From contig NMRA01000149.1 in NCBI GenBank assembly GCA_002633005.1, positions 494,886-558,885 of the forward strand: a stretch of 64,000 bases of DNA, given 5' to 3'. Source of the DNA: Phoronis australis (Eukaryota > Phoronida > Phoronidae). The notes beneath the pieces were generated by a model. That model saw only the letters and a program-made list of their open reading frames with translations. It was not told the origin of the DNA and ran no database searches. The translations under genes and the position numbers were made by a program. Below are positions 10,593-24,149 of the stretch, piece by piece; position 1 is the stretch's first letter, and each line of letters opens with the position of its first letter.

Positions 10593-13500
10593 TGGCCACT
10601 TTTGTGTTTTAAGTACTTATGGTCGGTTTCATTGATGCTCATGGAAAACCACCTAACACTCACAGCTGGTGTAGCAACTGGGATCGTCCCACCACGACGC
10701 TTATAAGACACGCGAAGTGTTTTCTTTTGGACACAAATGAAACATTAGCCGTTTGGGTTGTTAATGATAAGTATTAGCTCTCCTGGACAGGAGTACAGAA
10801 TGTCACGTGCATTCTACCAGGCTGCTCAAGATCGTCTTTCGCCAACGAATCTTGAAAAGAATTGATTCTCTTTTGTCCAAATCCCTTAGTCTAAACCTCG
10901 TCATTTGCGATGATGCCATTCATTAAAGTGACTCTTGTTAACTTTGAACGGCTCCATTTAGCAAATGATTTATTAAGCACCAAATGGGAAGCGCAGCAAA
11001 ACAATAGTCGCCTGTTTCTGATTGTTCCACTGGGAATCTCCTAATACCGCCAATGTACCGCTGCGCGATGACTGTTGACAGTTCTATTGGTCGGTTTATT
11101 GATGATTGAACTTAACTGTCAGTTGGCTCATCTGAGTTAAGCGCGGAATGCGGCGCAGTAACAGTTAAGCTATCCCAGTAGTACTGTATCTGACGCAGAA
11201 CAGTGGAAATGTATGTCGCTGCACCGTTTCCCTGGCGGTGCGCTTATAGAAAAAAATATACGGGACATGCCACTCAGATGGGTGACGTTCCGATTTAATT
11301 ACCAACAAAGGGCTACGCTTTGGTTGTTCAGAAGTCTACAAAAGTATTTCCTTTTCACAATACTCTGCGAAAGGTGTTTCATTTTATGAATATTTCGTAA
11401 GTTCTGTTGCAAAGCATTACTCATTTTTAACAACATGGCATTTTTTCTTGTGCTAGTTAAGGCATGTGTAAAAACGATAACTTATAAAACAATATGTAAT
11501 GGTGGCCTTTTCTTCGAACACTCCCACAAATGGGCATTTTCGGGTTCTACTCTCTAAACGGGTAAATGGGTGTCATGATTTTCACCTGCACCCCTGTCAA
11601 GTTCCCTGCGCTGTTTAGAGGGTTCTTCAAAAACATGGTAGATCTTAACGGTACAGCGCCACAGCGAAAACATCAAAACCGTTTTGATATTATTACTGTG
11701 CGCTGGCGTTTTCAAATACTTTAGCATTGCCGATTTGTTGTGAATTGAAACATTTGTTGTTCTCGGATGACAATAATGGTATACCCAAAATATGATAACG
11801 TACATAATTTATAAAAATGGAGTTCCAGCGCTTGAACTAAGTTTGCATGTTTTGCAATTTACAATGAGATTGTGCACTGCGACTGGAAGGTCGAACCTCT
11901 AGAAGTACGCGCGCGCTGATCAGCTTATTGGATGCCACAGACAACTTTAATTCTATTTGTGTGAATATGTACTCACTCAAAAGACTCAAGACACGAAATT
12001 CATCTGTCAAAGAGCATAACTTGTGACACAAACAAAGAATGTGTCTGGTGCAACAGCTTTGTTTCTACCAAGTTCCCTTATACGCGGCTGCGTACACTTT
12101 GCCTCTGTGGCAGTTACACCCTTAAATTGTAGCAGTTATGCATACTCAAGTTAAAATGTCTTGCGCCTGGCGAAAATTTTGGGTGAAACATTTTAATGAC
12201 GGCCTGTGCTCAGACTCAGATCCAGGATTAAGGCAGTCACAGGGGCACTTCCATTGCAGCTAAAAATGAACAACTTGCAGAGCTTCCGTCTGGATGCAAG
12301 CTTGCTGTAAGAGAACAGGTAAGAGTTCTGTCAGTGGATCTAGTTTCTTGCGAGAAAAGCAAGATCTCGCAAGACCTCGCAAAGCCACGCGAGTGAGGAA
12401 CGAATGTTTCACGAGTACGTTTGGGAGCTTGCTGGTCTATCCTAGCAAAATGACAGCCACTATTGGTCGGGTAGTTTGGAGTGTTCAGTTGTGCGATTGA
12501 ATTCACTGTCTCCCACCACAAAACTGAAGATTTTACGCCGTAAGTGGAAGGATATGTCTTGCGTTTTACGGAATTCAGCTCTGGCAGGGGCCGTTTTATG
12601 AAAGGTCGTGCGCCCAGTTGTAGCTAAACTGAACCGTCCTATTTTGAGTGTTTTAGGCACAAAGCGGTGGGTTATGGGGCTCATCGTTAAGTGTGAATTC
12701 AGTCCAAAGTAGAATTTACGCGAGCTGAATTTTTTTCTTTCCAAAAGCACGGCTTTGCGTTGGCAGTCACGTGCTCGCGATCGTCTCAGCTACGATCAAG
12801 TGTAGGCCTACGACTTTTAATAAAATACCAGTACCATTAATAGTATTAGCAATGCACAGTAGCATTAGTACTAGTAGTACTTAATAGAAATAGTAGAAAT
12901 AAGATTGATTAAAGCTACATCTGGGCGGGTCAAAAGGGGCATCGCCCCAATTAAATTAAAGTAAGATAAACCAAGAACTCAGTGAAGCTGTTTAGGCCAA
13001 AGTAATACCCCTGAGCCCTTTTCTGACCACAGTAACCATACAAAGCAAAATCTACCTTACTTCACGACTAGATTTTGATGAGGATCGCAAAATTAAACCA
13101 AAATGTTCGAGTCCCGAGGTAACAGTCGTTTTACCTAAATAGCGATTAGAATAACTGTTATTTTCGGTCAGCAGATCGTTATGCACACAGTTAGTATTAT
13201 TATATATTTATCAAAGGCTGTGAAATTTGTGGAAAAAATCTTTCGTTGTTCGCTTGCCATTGCTTGTTTTCCGTTATGAGATTCACGATTAATTATTTTT
13301 ATCACAAATATTTGCGTGCTATTCCTTCTCTGCTCGCATAGTCGTGGCCCTGTCTTCTACGATCAACGCATTGAATGTGCACACAATCCACAACACTATA
13401 GTTCATGGAGAAAATGATATCGTTGACAGTCGCAAATGACAGACAACCATCATGATAATTGATGCCTGACCCGGCATTTATAAATTTTGATAATTAGATT

Positions 13501-15840
13501 TTCCTGTGTCCTAATTACTATTGGCATTTTCAGCCATAATATACGCTGTACTCGTCTAGCGTCAACGATTACAACGTTTTGTGTCTAAACAAGGTTTTGT
13601 GTCTATTTAAACTGTCATGTCCAGAAATAAAACTGCTTAACCCGAGACATTCACGAACTATTAGAAAAATCTTTAAAAGACGTTGTTAATTGCAAAGGCT
13701 TTGCCTAATTTCCTTTTTAATGTCGAAATAACAAAAGCTAACTAGCGCAATCCAATTCATGATAACAGCCAAGGAGACATGTGTACGCGAGATAACTGTG
13801 TGACTTCGTTTGTAAATTGCTGGTCGCTCTGTCTTTCGTCACTTGAAGAAAACGAACGAATTCTTCTTTAATGCCTCTGTGATTTCCTTTTCAGCGACAT
13901 AACCCAGATGTACTTACTACGCTGAGCGAATACGAAGGTGTTTTTTCTAGTGTAGTATCTGTTCACGACTTAATGGCTATGTAAACGACATACGGAAATA
14001 AGTGGAAATTCAGGGAACAAAACGATGCTCGGAAAATATTTTTATTTTCTGCTGGTATTGTTTGATACTTAATTACAGAGTGGTTCGGTAAAAGAATATG
14101 AAATTGACTTATCACCGTGTATGATGAAGCGAAGACAAAATTGTGAGAAAAGTAATTTTTAAGTCTTTACTATCTAGTAATTTATACTATTTTATGGGAT
14201 TGAAGTATTTAGCAATTTTATTTCATGTCGTTTTATAGGAACACGTGCTTTTTTTGCTTACACTATCAACAAACGGGATTCTTTTGCCTGCGCGAAATAC
14301 GTTGATATCATTGTGTTTAGCTCCATAATTTGTACTTTATTCATACATCAGGGCGACGAATGGACGAGGGGCATAAATATCGGACACTACTTTACAACAG
14401 TATAGGTCATAACATTATGATGGTGTTCTCGTCATAGCTGGCAGATTTATTTGACATTTAGTTAACTAAAATTAAGAACTGCAAGTAAACAGAATAACCA
14501 GCATGACAGAAAACAATCAGTGTGCACATAGTGGAAGGAGATATGGGAATGTACGAAGGCAACACTGCAGTATAGGATAATGAAATCACCAAATAGCATA
14601 AAATTATCATTAGCGCAAAGGTAAAAACTTGATAGAACCCTATGTTAATAGACTTATTTAAAAAATAATACTATTGCCCTAATACTAATTAATGACAGTC
14701 TAAAGTCAATAAATATAAACTAGTGTCATTTCCTGCTTCGAAATGCTGACAACAAAGTGTCAATACTTTTCAATGCTCATGTTTTCCTGACTTAAAGCTA
14801 ATTAATGAAGTCTTCACGTCATTGTTTTCTAGTCTATTGAAAATGATGTTACCCGACACCTGTGGCACGATCGCGTCAGTGTGAGTTTAAATAACAACAG
14901 TTTAAAACCCTGACGGTGCCTTCACATTAACGTTGGTATGGTAACATAACTTTAGAGTCAATAACGCAGTTATTATAGCGGTACACCAGTTGCATACGAA
15001 GACAAAGCGCTTTTCTGCGCCAGATGCGAACTTCTCTGTACATGTTAATTGCGTTAAGATCTGTTGTCTATTATCAATAATTATTGCATTGCAGAATTTG
15101 GCCGATCTTTTCATGGAGTGCACAACTGTTAGTCTGTCCAATTGTATTATCTTACATATGTGTCGTCTTCTGTAGCAGTGCCTTTGAATGGTAAAATTTT
15201 CACGTATAAAACATCTTATCATGAGAGACAACGTAATCGATTTTCTAAGCAATGAAATTGCCCTTCAGCCTCATTCTAAGCGGGAAAATTGTCCTCTGTG
15301 ACGAAGCAAAAACTATCCCGAAGACAAAAGTTTCCAAAATACATGGTATACTTATCTGTGATCATATCAAACATTAACAGCTGACTACATCCGGGGAATT
15401 GTTAGTGGCTGTTTCAGTGCAGAAAGCAACATGTCAGTCATCACGTGGTATGACGGGTTACAAAGCTCAGGTGATCGTTTAAACTGGAATAGACATTTAT
15501 TTATTTTTTGTTTCATTTCACTTGAACTTGCTTCATTAACAGTTAAGCTACAAGGATCACTTATCTCATTCGCTTGGAAGACAATAAAATGAAAACGATT
15601 TGTCTACGATTTGGAAACTTTAAACTCAACTTTTGTAGCTGTTCATTTATGTTTTATTTCAAAATTAATTAAAATTTTGTAATGACTGAGGTTACATTTT
15701 TAATATCAACCACATTAGGTTTTTGCGTAGTTAGACAAAGAGATTCCGTGGTGTCATAGTTACACCTCAAAGAATTCCTTAGAAACTACAGTTGTGTGCA
15801 AGTAAGCAGGTCTGATATATTCTTGCTTAAAACTGCACTT

Positions 15841-16030
15841 GGTCCGCTTTAGCTGACTGAGCGCGAAAATAGAATTAGGCCTTTTACTCTCATGAAATAG
15901 TTCTCATAATATTCCCTACCGTGATAAGATTCTATTTCCGCTGCCAACAGGAACACTGAAACCATCAGCGACTCAAGAAAACGTTTCGGAGTTTATTTGG
16001 GTTCGCCAACCGTAAAATTGTGAATTCAAA
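15841..16030. repeat. dispersed repeat family R3, copy near 15.9 kb
   Basis: It shares AATTAGGCCTTTTACTCTCA and then CGTGATAAGAT...TATTTCCG with 30705-30905. A shorter version occurs at 49430-49500 and an inverted-repeat version at 22624-22765. Non-coding and AT-rich; probably a non-autonomous inverted-repeat transposon. Confidence 0.6.
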
Positions 16031-19000
16031 AAGGACACAAGCACGTATTGCCTGTGACTTGAGTTGCCTACGCAAGTCAAGATCGGATGAGGGAAGTGTT
16101 TTTAAACACGAAAGCGCTTCGGTTAAGAATTCTGCTAAACAGCGGTGAAATGCCCCTTTAAACATTTTCAATTTACAAGGTATGTTGACCGGCTTCATTG
16201 CGCAAGAACACAGTACCCCCATTGAAGAGAGCAAATAAAAATTAATTAAATAAGTTAAAATGTATCACTCTAATAACACTTGTCTGTCGCACTGGTGGCA
16301 AGATAAATAACCATCAATCGGTGAGCACACACCAACAAATAATGTAAACGCGTTATGAACTATAAGTTTACCATGTTCATGACTGACTGGGTTCTAATAC
16401 GCCATGTTCAGTTGTGGAGCCGAAACGACCCCATGTCGCTTGCCTTTATTTATCAGTAACTCTTCTAATTACATAAGAGCCATATTACTAATTGTATCAA
16501 TACATCCCCGTGGAATGTAAAGTACAAAATATATTTCAAAATAACTAAATAGAGTTACTACTTAATGGAAGTCAATGTTTATTTTAATATACTGTAGATT
16601 AGAATTCAAAGGAAACCATTTTACTACACGCTAGAATTAAAAATTAGCTTCATATCGGATATCAGTTGTGTGCCAAAATGCCTAAAATAAAATCTACCAA
16701 GGCAAACGATAAAATGTGAACACACAATACCATGTCACCCGAGGTCTACCAGCGCACCTTACAGTCCATTTGGCAGCTCTTCTGGCGCGTAAGTGCTCTC
16801 AGAAAAGTCAAGCAGTAATTGCATCCATAAAGTTTTTATTGGTCGTGAAGAATATACGTCGCAGGACAATTCAAACATCTGTACCTAGCTTGTAACATAT
16901 AAATTATTACGTCATAAGTAATGATCGTTTGGTCAGTCCAGTGCTTCATATCGGCATGTGTTCCGCTCGATGTTAACTTGCGGCTAACATATAATTTTCT
17001 GCCGCAAAATTAACCATATAACCAGCTTACAGCTCTTCACTTTATGCGCCCGTTTACTGTGTAAAGGCATTAGTTTCACTGCTATTGTTGGTCTATGATT
17101 TCCAATACAAAAGGCATGACAAGCATACTCCGGTAGCTGTTTGATTGATTGCGACTCTGACAATATTATCATGCTCGAGCTCGTTGGGGTAGACGCGCTT
17201 AGCTGACATGTTCACAAGTTTCCCTTAGTAGTAGAGAGCCTCTTCTGTGTTTTAACCAGCCTTTCATTGCGTTATTTTCAATCGTATAGATTTAAATTCA
17301 TTTAATTTTCTTACCTAAGCGACACCACACGTCATTTTTACAATACGAGGCAAAATTTCCCTTTTTACCAGTTCTCGGAACTGAAAGACGACGTGCTTTC
17401 AATCACCAGAATAAAAAATAAAGGTAACACATATATCCTCGTCTTGTGATCGGAGTCTCAGTTCATGAGTATTGTGAAAAACTGAGGAATAAATGTAGTA
17501 TTCTGCAAAATAAATTGCGTGGTTGTGAAAGCTATCGGTGTACTCGAGCTGAAGGCGTCTTCGTTAATTGCCCTTTATAGGAAATGTTGGAGGCTTAAAA
17601 AACTTAACTTCCTCAAACCCAAAGCTCATTTTCAGTCTAATCGACACGTTTTTGTAAACAATAGCGTACAAGAGGATTTTCAACTACGTCAATTTTTAAA
17701 ATGGCCATGCGAGCAATCGACTGAACGGGTTGGCGTGAATAGTTTCTCACGCCTTGTTAGTGTCACGGTTAAGGGTTAATAAAGCGAGTTCATCCTGAAC
17801 TGAAAAAGTCACCAGTGCTTTGTTACCCAGCGTCAAACGTGTTTTTCATAAATACTTTATGACATTTCCTTCTACCTGCTTCAATAGTAGTTAAAATGTT
17901 TTGTACTACAAATAAGTAATCAGTGAACGTGTTTTGTTTCGTAGAATATCATTTGAAAATATCGCTATGCGGACTATTTATTGTGACGATGTTTTTAGTC
18001 ATCTAAAAGTAAACAATAAACAAACAATTTAAATTTCTAATACAATATTCAGTGACTTTCAAACGACCATCAAATAAAATAAAATAAAGACAAAAGATAT
18101 CGTGTAACTGTCAGCTTCTAATAAGGCAAAACTGTGTAGACCTGCGCAATAATTTGAATTTTTAACCCACAATTGGAGGCGCTTGACACAATTACGCCCT
18201 TATCAGATTTGTAAATTGATCGTAAAAAGTCTCAAAGAATTTGAACTGAACTTGAAAGCAATCCAGACTTTCCAACATCGACTAAAACCTTACTTTATGG
18301 ATCTATGCAATTAACTCTGACAGATTTATGGACAATTTAAGCTTCCGTGTAAAATATTAGCGTAGCAAGCTAGTGTGTATTTTTATGGCAGCTTGGTATC
18401 TCGCGAAATCAAATATACAAATTCGCAGTAGTTTAAATATCTAAGATAAAGAATAGCTGTGTGATAATAAACGTGTATTTTAGAGAATGTGTGTTCGCAC
18501 ATGTAAACCCATGCAATCACTTAGCGTAAAGTGAGATTTTTTGGACATGTGCACGAAACAAACAATGTAAAGAATATCGAATGGCATGAAAATTCTTTTT
18601 GGAAATCTGGAATGAAGTGTAAAACTCCACGCTAGTGCTGAATACATTCAAACACGCCAATAAAACCAAAGGGTAATTAACAAAGCAAAATAAACATGAA
18701 ACATTCTTTAAACGACGCTATGCCCCCATGAATAAATAAATAAATACTATGTACAGGAATGTTCAGGTAAAAATAACATAACAAAAGGGAAACATCCTTC
18801 GACCTCTCTAACGACAACAGCTAATGCCATCAGTACCTAAGTTTTACAAAAGTGGTTTATGCTAATGTTACCACAGGGTTCGCGTTACGCCTTACTGAGA
18901 AAGTAGAAAATTAACTAGGAAGTCTTTCCTGACATTTGAGAACTCTAACGAATTGCCTGTAACAAAACGGTGCTCAAAATACCATCGAAGATAAACAGAT

Positions 19001-19042
19001 AATGAAATTGGTGCACGAGGCTTTCTTATTCGAATGAAAGTT

Positions 19043-19048
19043 TTTAAT
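19043..19048 (-). terminator. candidate poly(A) signal for the POU3 gene
   Basis: On the minus strand this reads ATTAAA, the commonest variant of the poly(A) signal, about 180 bases past the POU3 stop codon. A canonical AATAAA on the same strand lies further away at 17976-17981. I cannot tell from sequence which one is used. Confidence 0.3.
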
Positions 19049-19228
19049 CTGTTTGTCTAGCTTTGTCAACGGGTCCAGTGTCGCCATATTTACCTTCACT
19101 ATCGTTGTCCACAGACGTGCTCTGTCTATATTTTGTCAGCGCCAGTGTTTAACTTTCATTTTTATACCAATTTCTGTCACAAGACGTTCAAAATCAAATG
19201 AACCTTATAATACAACAAGTCCAATCCA

Positions 19229-20515
19229 CTAACTTGCGTGTCCTTGGTGGGATGGTGGAAGGTGTAACGGCTGTGTTTGGTGACCGTGGGACAGAGGACT
19301 ACCCCCTCGGTGGTGAAGCGGTGACGACCCATGGTGAATGGGGCTCTGATCTCCCTGCTGCGGCGGCTGTCGATGGTGATCCATCCAATCTCCCGTAGAT
19401 CTCATCGGCGGCGACATACCAGGCGACAACCTTTCTCTGTGCTGGTGTAGATTTATTGGTCCACTGCGCTGCTGCAGATTTTGTTGCTCCATTTCTGAGC
19501 ATTGTCCAGGGCTGGGCATTATCATTTCCCCATTGGGACCAATTGTTCCGCATGGAGGTGTCATGCGTTTCTCTTTCTGACGCCGATTACAGAACCACAC
19601 ACGAACTACTTCTTTTTCTAACTGCAACTGTTCGGCGAGTGCAGATATTTCTTGTGCAGACGGTTTCGATTGTTTGTGAAAATGATTCTCTAGAGCACCT
19701 TTCACGGTCACTTCAATGCTAGTGCGTTTCTTGCGTTTGCGTCCCTGGGCAGCAATTTTGTCCATGTTGGTAGGAGACCCTGTAGTGGAATCAGCCTCTT
19801 CCAGCCACTTTTGCAATAGAGGTTTTAGCTTGCACATGTTTTTAAAACTCAGCTGCAAAGCCTCAAACCGACAGATAGTCGTTTGACTGAACACATTTCC
19901 GTAGAGTGTGCCCAAAGCTAGTCCAACATCGGCCTGAGTAAAGCCAAGTTTTATCCTTCGCTGTTTAAACTGTTTAGCAAACGCCTCTAAATCGTCGGAC
20001 GATGGCGCGTCCTCCTCGGAGCACGAGTCGCGTGAATCCATGCTCAGGTCAGCGGGATGAAGCAGCATTTGCTGGCCAGGGGAGATCATGCCATTGTACA
20101 GTCCTGGATGCTGTAAGTGTCCAGGGCCGTTCGACATTCCTAGATGGGCACTGCTCACGACGGGCGAGTGCCAAGCAGGGTGAATTTGTTGCGGGCCCCT
20201 GTGGTGAAGTGGTTGATGTTCTTGTAATTTCATCTCCTGGCCGTGCCATACGGACGCAGGCATAGCAGCCTCTCTCCAAGGCATGTTGGCCTCAGAACAG
20301 TTGGGCATACCGACCCACTCTTTGACCCACTGTGCGTGCTGTCCAAGGTTCTGGTGTTGGCCCATACCACCGTATTTCATGTTCATATCTGCTAGTTCCC
20401 TGTGGTGATAGTGCTGCGAGATTTGTTGCATGTTCTCAAGATGGTCCACTCCGTACACCTGATGACTGCCAACCGAGCCGACTATTGAGTATGGAACCTC
20501 TGCTGCTACCGACAT
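19229..20515 (-). CDS. POU class 3 homeodomain transcription factor
   Basis: A complete, uninterrupted 428-residue frame. Residues 1-165 are a low-complexity His/Gln/Met/Gly-rich N-terminus. Residues about 171-244 are the POU-specific domain ([40 protein letters not shown]). A short linker at 245-258 includes [13 protein letters not shown]. The POU homeodomain (about 259-318) has the recognition helix [13 protein letters not shown], with the POU-typical Cys at homeodomain position 50 (residue 309) followed by Asn51. The KEKRMTPP that ends the homeodomain is the class 3 signature (Brn1/2/4, Oct6, fly vvl). The tail is His/Pro/Ser-rich. Class 3 proteins bind octamer-type DNA and act in neural and ectodermal fate. 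The single-exon structure is usual for this class. The start codon has A at -3. One oddity is KQSKPSAQE, where most relatives have Pro in place of the first Ser. Confidence 0.97.
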   Translation of the reverse strand: MSVAAEVPYSIVGSVGSHQVYGVDHLENMQQISQHYHHRELADMNMKYGGMGQHQNLGQHAQWVKEWVGMPNCSEANMPWREAAMPASVWHGQEMKLQEHQPLHHRGPQQIHPAWHSPVVSSAHLGMSNGPGHLQHPGLYNGMISPGQQMLLHPADLSMDSRDSCSEEDAPSSDDLEAFAKQFKQRRIKLGFTQADVGLALGTLYGNVFSQTTICRFEALQLSFKNMCKLKPLLQKWLEEADSTTGSPTNMDKIAAQGRKRKKRTSIEVTVKGALENHFHKQSKPSAQEISALAEQLQLEKEVVRVWFCNRRQKEKRMTPPCGTIGPNGEMIMPSPGQCSEMEQQNLQQRSGPINLHQHRERLSPGMSPPMRSTGDWMDHHRQPPQQGDQSPIHHGSSPLHHRGGSPLSHGHQTQPLHLPPSHQGHAS

Positions 20516-20576
20516 TCTGTGACTGTTTATGTATAAAGAATGACCAGATATTTCATATACACCTTTGTGTCATGTT

Positions 20577-20781
20577 CGACTCTACCATGACTGACTCGAT
20601 GACTTCAAGTTGAGAACCAATCCATCATTTTTCCTTCTCCCGTTTCATTGGTCGTCTTCCTGTTTGATTGACAAAGCGTATCAAGTTAAATTACTACGAG
20701 TCATTTCACAGGGCCTCTGATTGGTCAATTGTTTAACCTGCCGAGATGCTCCTTTGTATAGGAGTAATTCAAACATTTATA
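20577..20781 (-). promoter_or_regulatory. putative POU3 upstream region: CCAAT and TATA-like sites
   Basis: On the minus strand CCAAT boxes lie at 20647-20651 and 20720-20724 (the latter as GACCAATCAG), and TATAAA lies at 20776-20781. TATA is upstream of both CCAAT boxes, the reverse of the usual order. Either the CCAAT boxes drive a start nearer the gene or the TATA match is fortuitous. An upstream ATG at about 20577-20579 opens an 11-codon frame that ends before the main start. Confidence 0.4.
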
Positions 20782-22019
20782 CAGCAGTTGTACTGAGTGA
20801 ACGGATTATCAAAATTCATTCTCGTATATAATATTTCTAAAACGACAACATGTGCTTTGTAATTATACGTTGTGTCCATGTTTATTACTCGATTACGAGA
20901 GGAAAGGCGATCAACACTGCTTTAATCGGGATTTTTATAATTCTTTTAAAATTTGCGTACAACATCCAAGGTAAAAGGAGACACCGATTACGTTATTTAC
21001 ACGGACACATGCGAAAGTTCTAGGTACGTGTAAACAGTGCTTTGAGCCCCTTTTCTGCTTGTAAAATTGACGAGTTGCTCTTATTTCCGTTGGCTGGGGT
21101 TTTTGAAAAACATCACCTCGAAGTAGCCGTTTATCGTCACGGGTGAGAAAGTTCGCGCTCTCGAAGGATAATAAAATTAAAAATAAATCGAATTTCTCGT
21201 CATCGTTTGTGGAAACACAATAGATATATTCGGGATATCGTTCTTGTTCGGTGGATCCTCAGCGTTGACTCTTAACAGCACGCAGTCGCGTGAGCGGTGT
21301 TTTATTGCCAATATATAGTAAAGCAGACGCACAATCAATGTAATGACCAAGAAGGTAATTTATAAAATAGAAATAAACAATCGCTTGAGCGTTATAAATG
21401 CCTCGTTTATCATCCAAGTTCATCGCTATTTCTATCCTTTCTTTTCGTGTGAACTCGCCAATGCTTCGTTTATTGGAAAACTTACACATTTAGCTAAAAA
21501 CATCTTTTACATAAACCAAAGGACAGTTAAAAATCACTTGCCTGCAGTATCCGAGGACTAGTTCTTGTTACAATTGGTACATTTAAGGTGGTATTGCGTA
21601 ATTACCTAGGAAAGAATGTGTAAAATCAATTATCAAAGAATGTCATGGGAGATTTTGGAAATTCCAGACTGATGCTGAGCCATCGTTTATGATCAACTGT
21701 TTTAAAAGAATGTATAATATCCAGGAAAACGAAAAATATTCGCACGGTAAACTTTGTAGAAAGCTAAGTAATCGGCCTATAAATAGTAACCTGTTCTACA
21801 CGGTGAGTACGTTTTTGTGGAGAGGTACTGAATTTAAGTCGGCACTGTTACTAACTTGTTTTTAAATTAACGTGTTTTATCAACAATCTTTTTGCAAAAA
21901 CAAAATGTTTGAAAATTGTCTGAGTGATGAGGTAGGTACTTCATTATGTCAGTCACATCGACCGAGGTGTTTGTTGGAATAAGGTTGGTAAATACCTTCC
22001 GCCCATCCAGCTCGACTGA

Positions 22020-22480
22020 GTCGTGAGAAATCAATGGAGCTGCTGGTTCAAGAGAGAGTGAGGGTCACTGAGCAAACCGTCGACGAACGATCGGTGGCCT
22101 GCTCTCGGCTCAGCTCCGAGATGGACTGTCTGTTGACTCAACATATATTAACAGACTCGCCGTCTGTATAGAGAAAACAATTCAGCACTAATCCGTTTGT
22201 GGTACAATTAAATGCAAACATGGATCTAAATTTGAAATCACTTTCGATGGCTCTGGGGCTAGCAGACGGCGAGTGTTTTGACGAGTTGGGTGAAATATGG
22301 TTGTTATGAGCAAGTGTCGGTGACGCAATATTGAATCACGAGAGACGACAACGCCCGCTTACAGTGAGTGAGCACAATCACCTGACTCTCAGCGGTCGTC
22401 ATAGCTGGGGGTTAGTAGACGACTGGGACAGGTGTCGTCAGTGACCAACTATTGGTAACCTGGTCATTATACTGGGGGGG
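22020..22480. promoter_or_regulatory. GC-richer island upstream of POU3 with octamer-like site
   Basis: This island has visibly higher G+C than its surroundings and lies 1.5-2 kb upstream of the POU3 start. It contains ATGCAAAC at 22212-22219, one base from the consensus octamer bound by POU proteins. The site sits between inverted copies of ACTCGCCGTCTG (about 22154-22165 and 22265-22277). The composition and the symmetric arrangement suggest a regulatory element, possibly autoregulatory. This is inference; no function is shown by sequence alone. Confidence 0.3.
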
Positions 22481-22623
22481 CAAATTAATGACAAGATAAT
22501 TATTGAGTATGACAAGTCCTCTATGAACAAGTAACAAGAGGTGATTGACAAAGCGACTGGTAATATCGCCAAGCTTCATTACATATGAACTGTGCTCTTG
22601 TGAAACAATTAACTAAAACTGTA

Positions 22624-22765
22624 TTTTGCCCTGTTTAACTCAGTGTTAAAAGTGAAAATCAAATTAGGCCTTTCACTGCCTCGTTATGTTCTTTACTGTC
22701 ATAGGGTTCCATTTCCTACTTTGATTTTCGTTTTTAGCCATCTAAACAGGGCGAAATATAGCTTT
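22624..22765. mobile_element. inverted-repeat MITE of family R3
   Basis: The left arm TTTTGCCCTGTTTAACTCAG continues to GAAAATCAAA (22624-22663). The right arm TTTGATTTTCG...AAACAGGGCGAAA (about 22720-22756) is its approximate complement. The left arm runs into AATTAGGCCTTT, the hallmark of family R3. No coding capacity. The two arms differ at several positions, so this copy is old. Confidence 0.65.
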
Positions 22766-23790
22766 AACTCTTACCATAATCAGCATGTTCAGCACGATCT
22801 GGGGTCGTTTCGGTCCTTCCTCGATTGAGCCCCTCAAAGAACGGTAAGATTTCTCTCTTCTTCATGTCTTCAGGGTATGTTATCTTCAGCGAAACACGAT
22901 TGAACGTCTTCGATGCAATTTGATTTACCTTTTTTACATCTTTTCTGTCCTTAACATACGCACGAACTAGCGATTTATGAATCCGGACTTTTTAATACAA
23001 ACCGCCGTTTTAATGCACCTTTTTCTTCTGCGTGAACGCAACAGAAAGAGTGTGAAAAGCAGCGTCGCCTGGCGGCAAAGAAAAACAAAATACATTTTTG
23101 GGATGAAGAGAACAGACTCTATGCAGTATGATTTTAAGGATGATTTATTTTCAAACGTTTAAAACAAAACAATAAGGGATAACAATAAAAGGACTGAGCT
23201 AAGACGTGCTACTTCAAATTGAATTGCTAATAGACCAAATCAGTTCGTTTTCCACGTTATATTCGTGTTTTTGAAAGTGACTCAGTGAAAACATACTTTT
23301 GAAAAAAAACGCAATGAAGCGATCCATAGATTTATAAACTTGTTTCATCTACTTATAATGGCTAAAAACGTAAAAAAAATCATTGTTATTGCCATGGGTC
23401 TACACGAGTTGAGCTCTCAAGTTTCATTGGTATTTAATGGACAGTAAAAGAAATAATGACCGTTAGTATTAGTCGAGTATCCATCAGGACAGTGCAGAGC
23501 CGTGTTTCGAGTTACAAAGGAGCTCTTAAAAGTTATGAAAAAGTTCAGATCTAAGCTTGTTGAGTTGGATCTCTCTTGGACGTGAGGAGATGGCGTGTTC
23601 TGACTTCTTTTCTGAGACTTGTGACTGGTTGCGATATCTTTATCTTATTAGGTATAGTGTTCCACATGGTTATTGCTCCTATTACTGTACAGTTTCTTAA
23701 GGAAACGGCATAATAGTATGGACAGCAACCAGTACTGTAGTTAAATTACGATTCTTAAATCAAGTATCGTTGCTGTTCATATGTACTTCT

Positions 23791-23894
23791 CATGCGCGCA
23801 CCCAGGGGGGCTCGAATTTTTCACTATGTGGACCTTTTACTGAAGAAAAAAGCTGCGACTAAAAAAAAAACGACCCCCCCTGGATGCGCGCATG
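23791..23894. mobile_element. intact 104-bp MITE with target-site duplication
   Basis: The terminal inverted repeats CATGCGCGCACCCAGGGGGG (23791-23810) and its complement with one mismatch (about 23875-23894) bound a 104-bp element. The 5-bp direct duplication CTTCT flanks it exactly (23786-23790 and 23895-23899). It has no coding capacity, so it would depend on a transposase elsewhere. Sequence like its left end recurs at 35529-35560. The 5-bp duplication argues against TTAA, TA and 8-bp families, but I cannot assign the superfamily. Confidence 0.85.
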
Positions 23895-24087
23895 CTTCTG
23901 AATAATTAATTAATTAGATGTGTTGTTTATGTTATGGATAACCTATGGAGAAATATGTACTGATATGTAACGTAGGTATTTTGGATAAGCTAGGTCAACT
24001 GAGTGTGTCGAGCACTTTCGTTTGGCCCCGCCATCGCCCCTGACACCGTGAGTACAACCTGGTGCATTACAAGCGTCCTAATAATAT

Positions 24088-24149
24088 GAGGGACCCAGCA
24101 CCAGCACTAACATCACAGGAGGGACCCAGCATCAGCACTAACATCACAG
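24088..24149. repeat. 31-bp tandem duplication
   Basis: Two adjacent 31-bp copies beginning GAGGGACCCAGCA (24088-24118 and 24119-24149) differ by one base (C/T). Confidence 0.95.

Larger units (their letters stand above)
9786..19042. other. long non-coding stretch between two minus-strand genes
   Basis: CpG frequency is normal here, about 52 in 9001-10200 by hand count. I see no recognisable gene apart from the unlocated 5' end of the SYCP2-like gene, which should fall here. A minus-strand donor-like GTGAGT complement at 10667-10672 follows a frame that has no start codon or acceptor. The remainder holds a 10-bp tandem repeat and one dispersed repeat copy. Confidence 0.4.
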
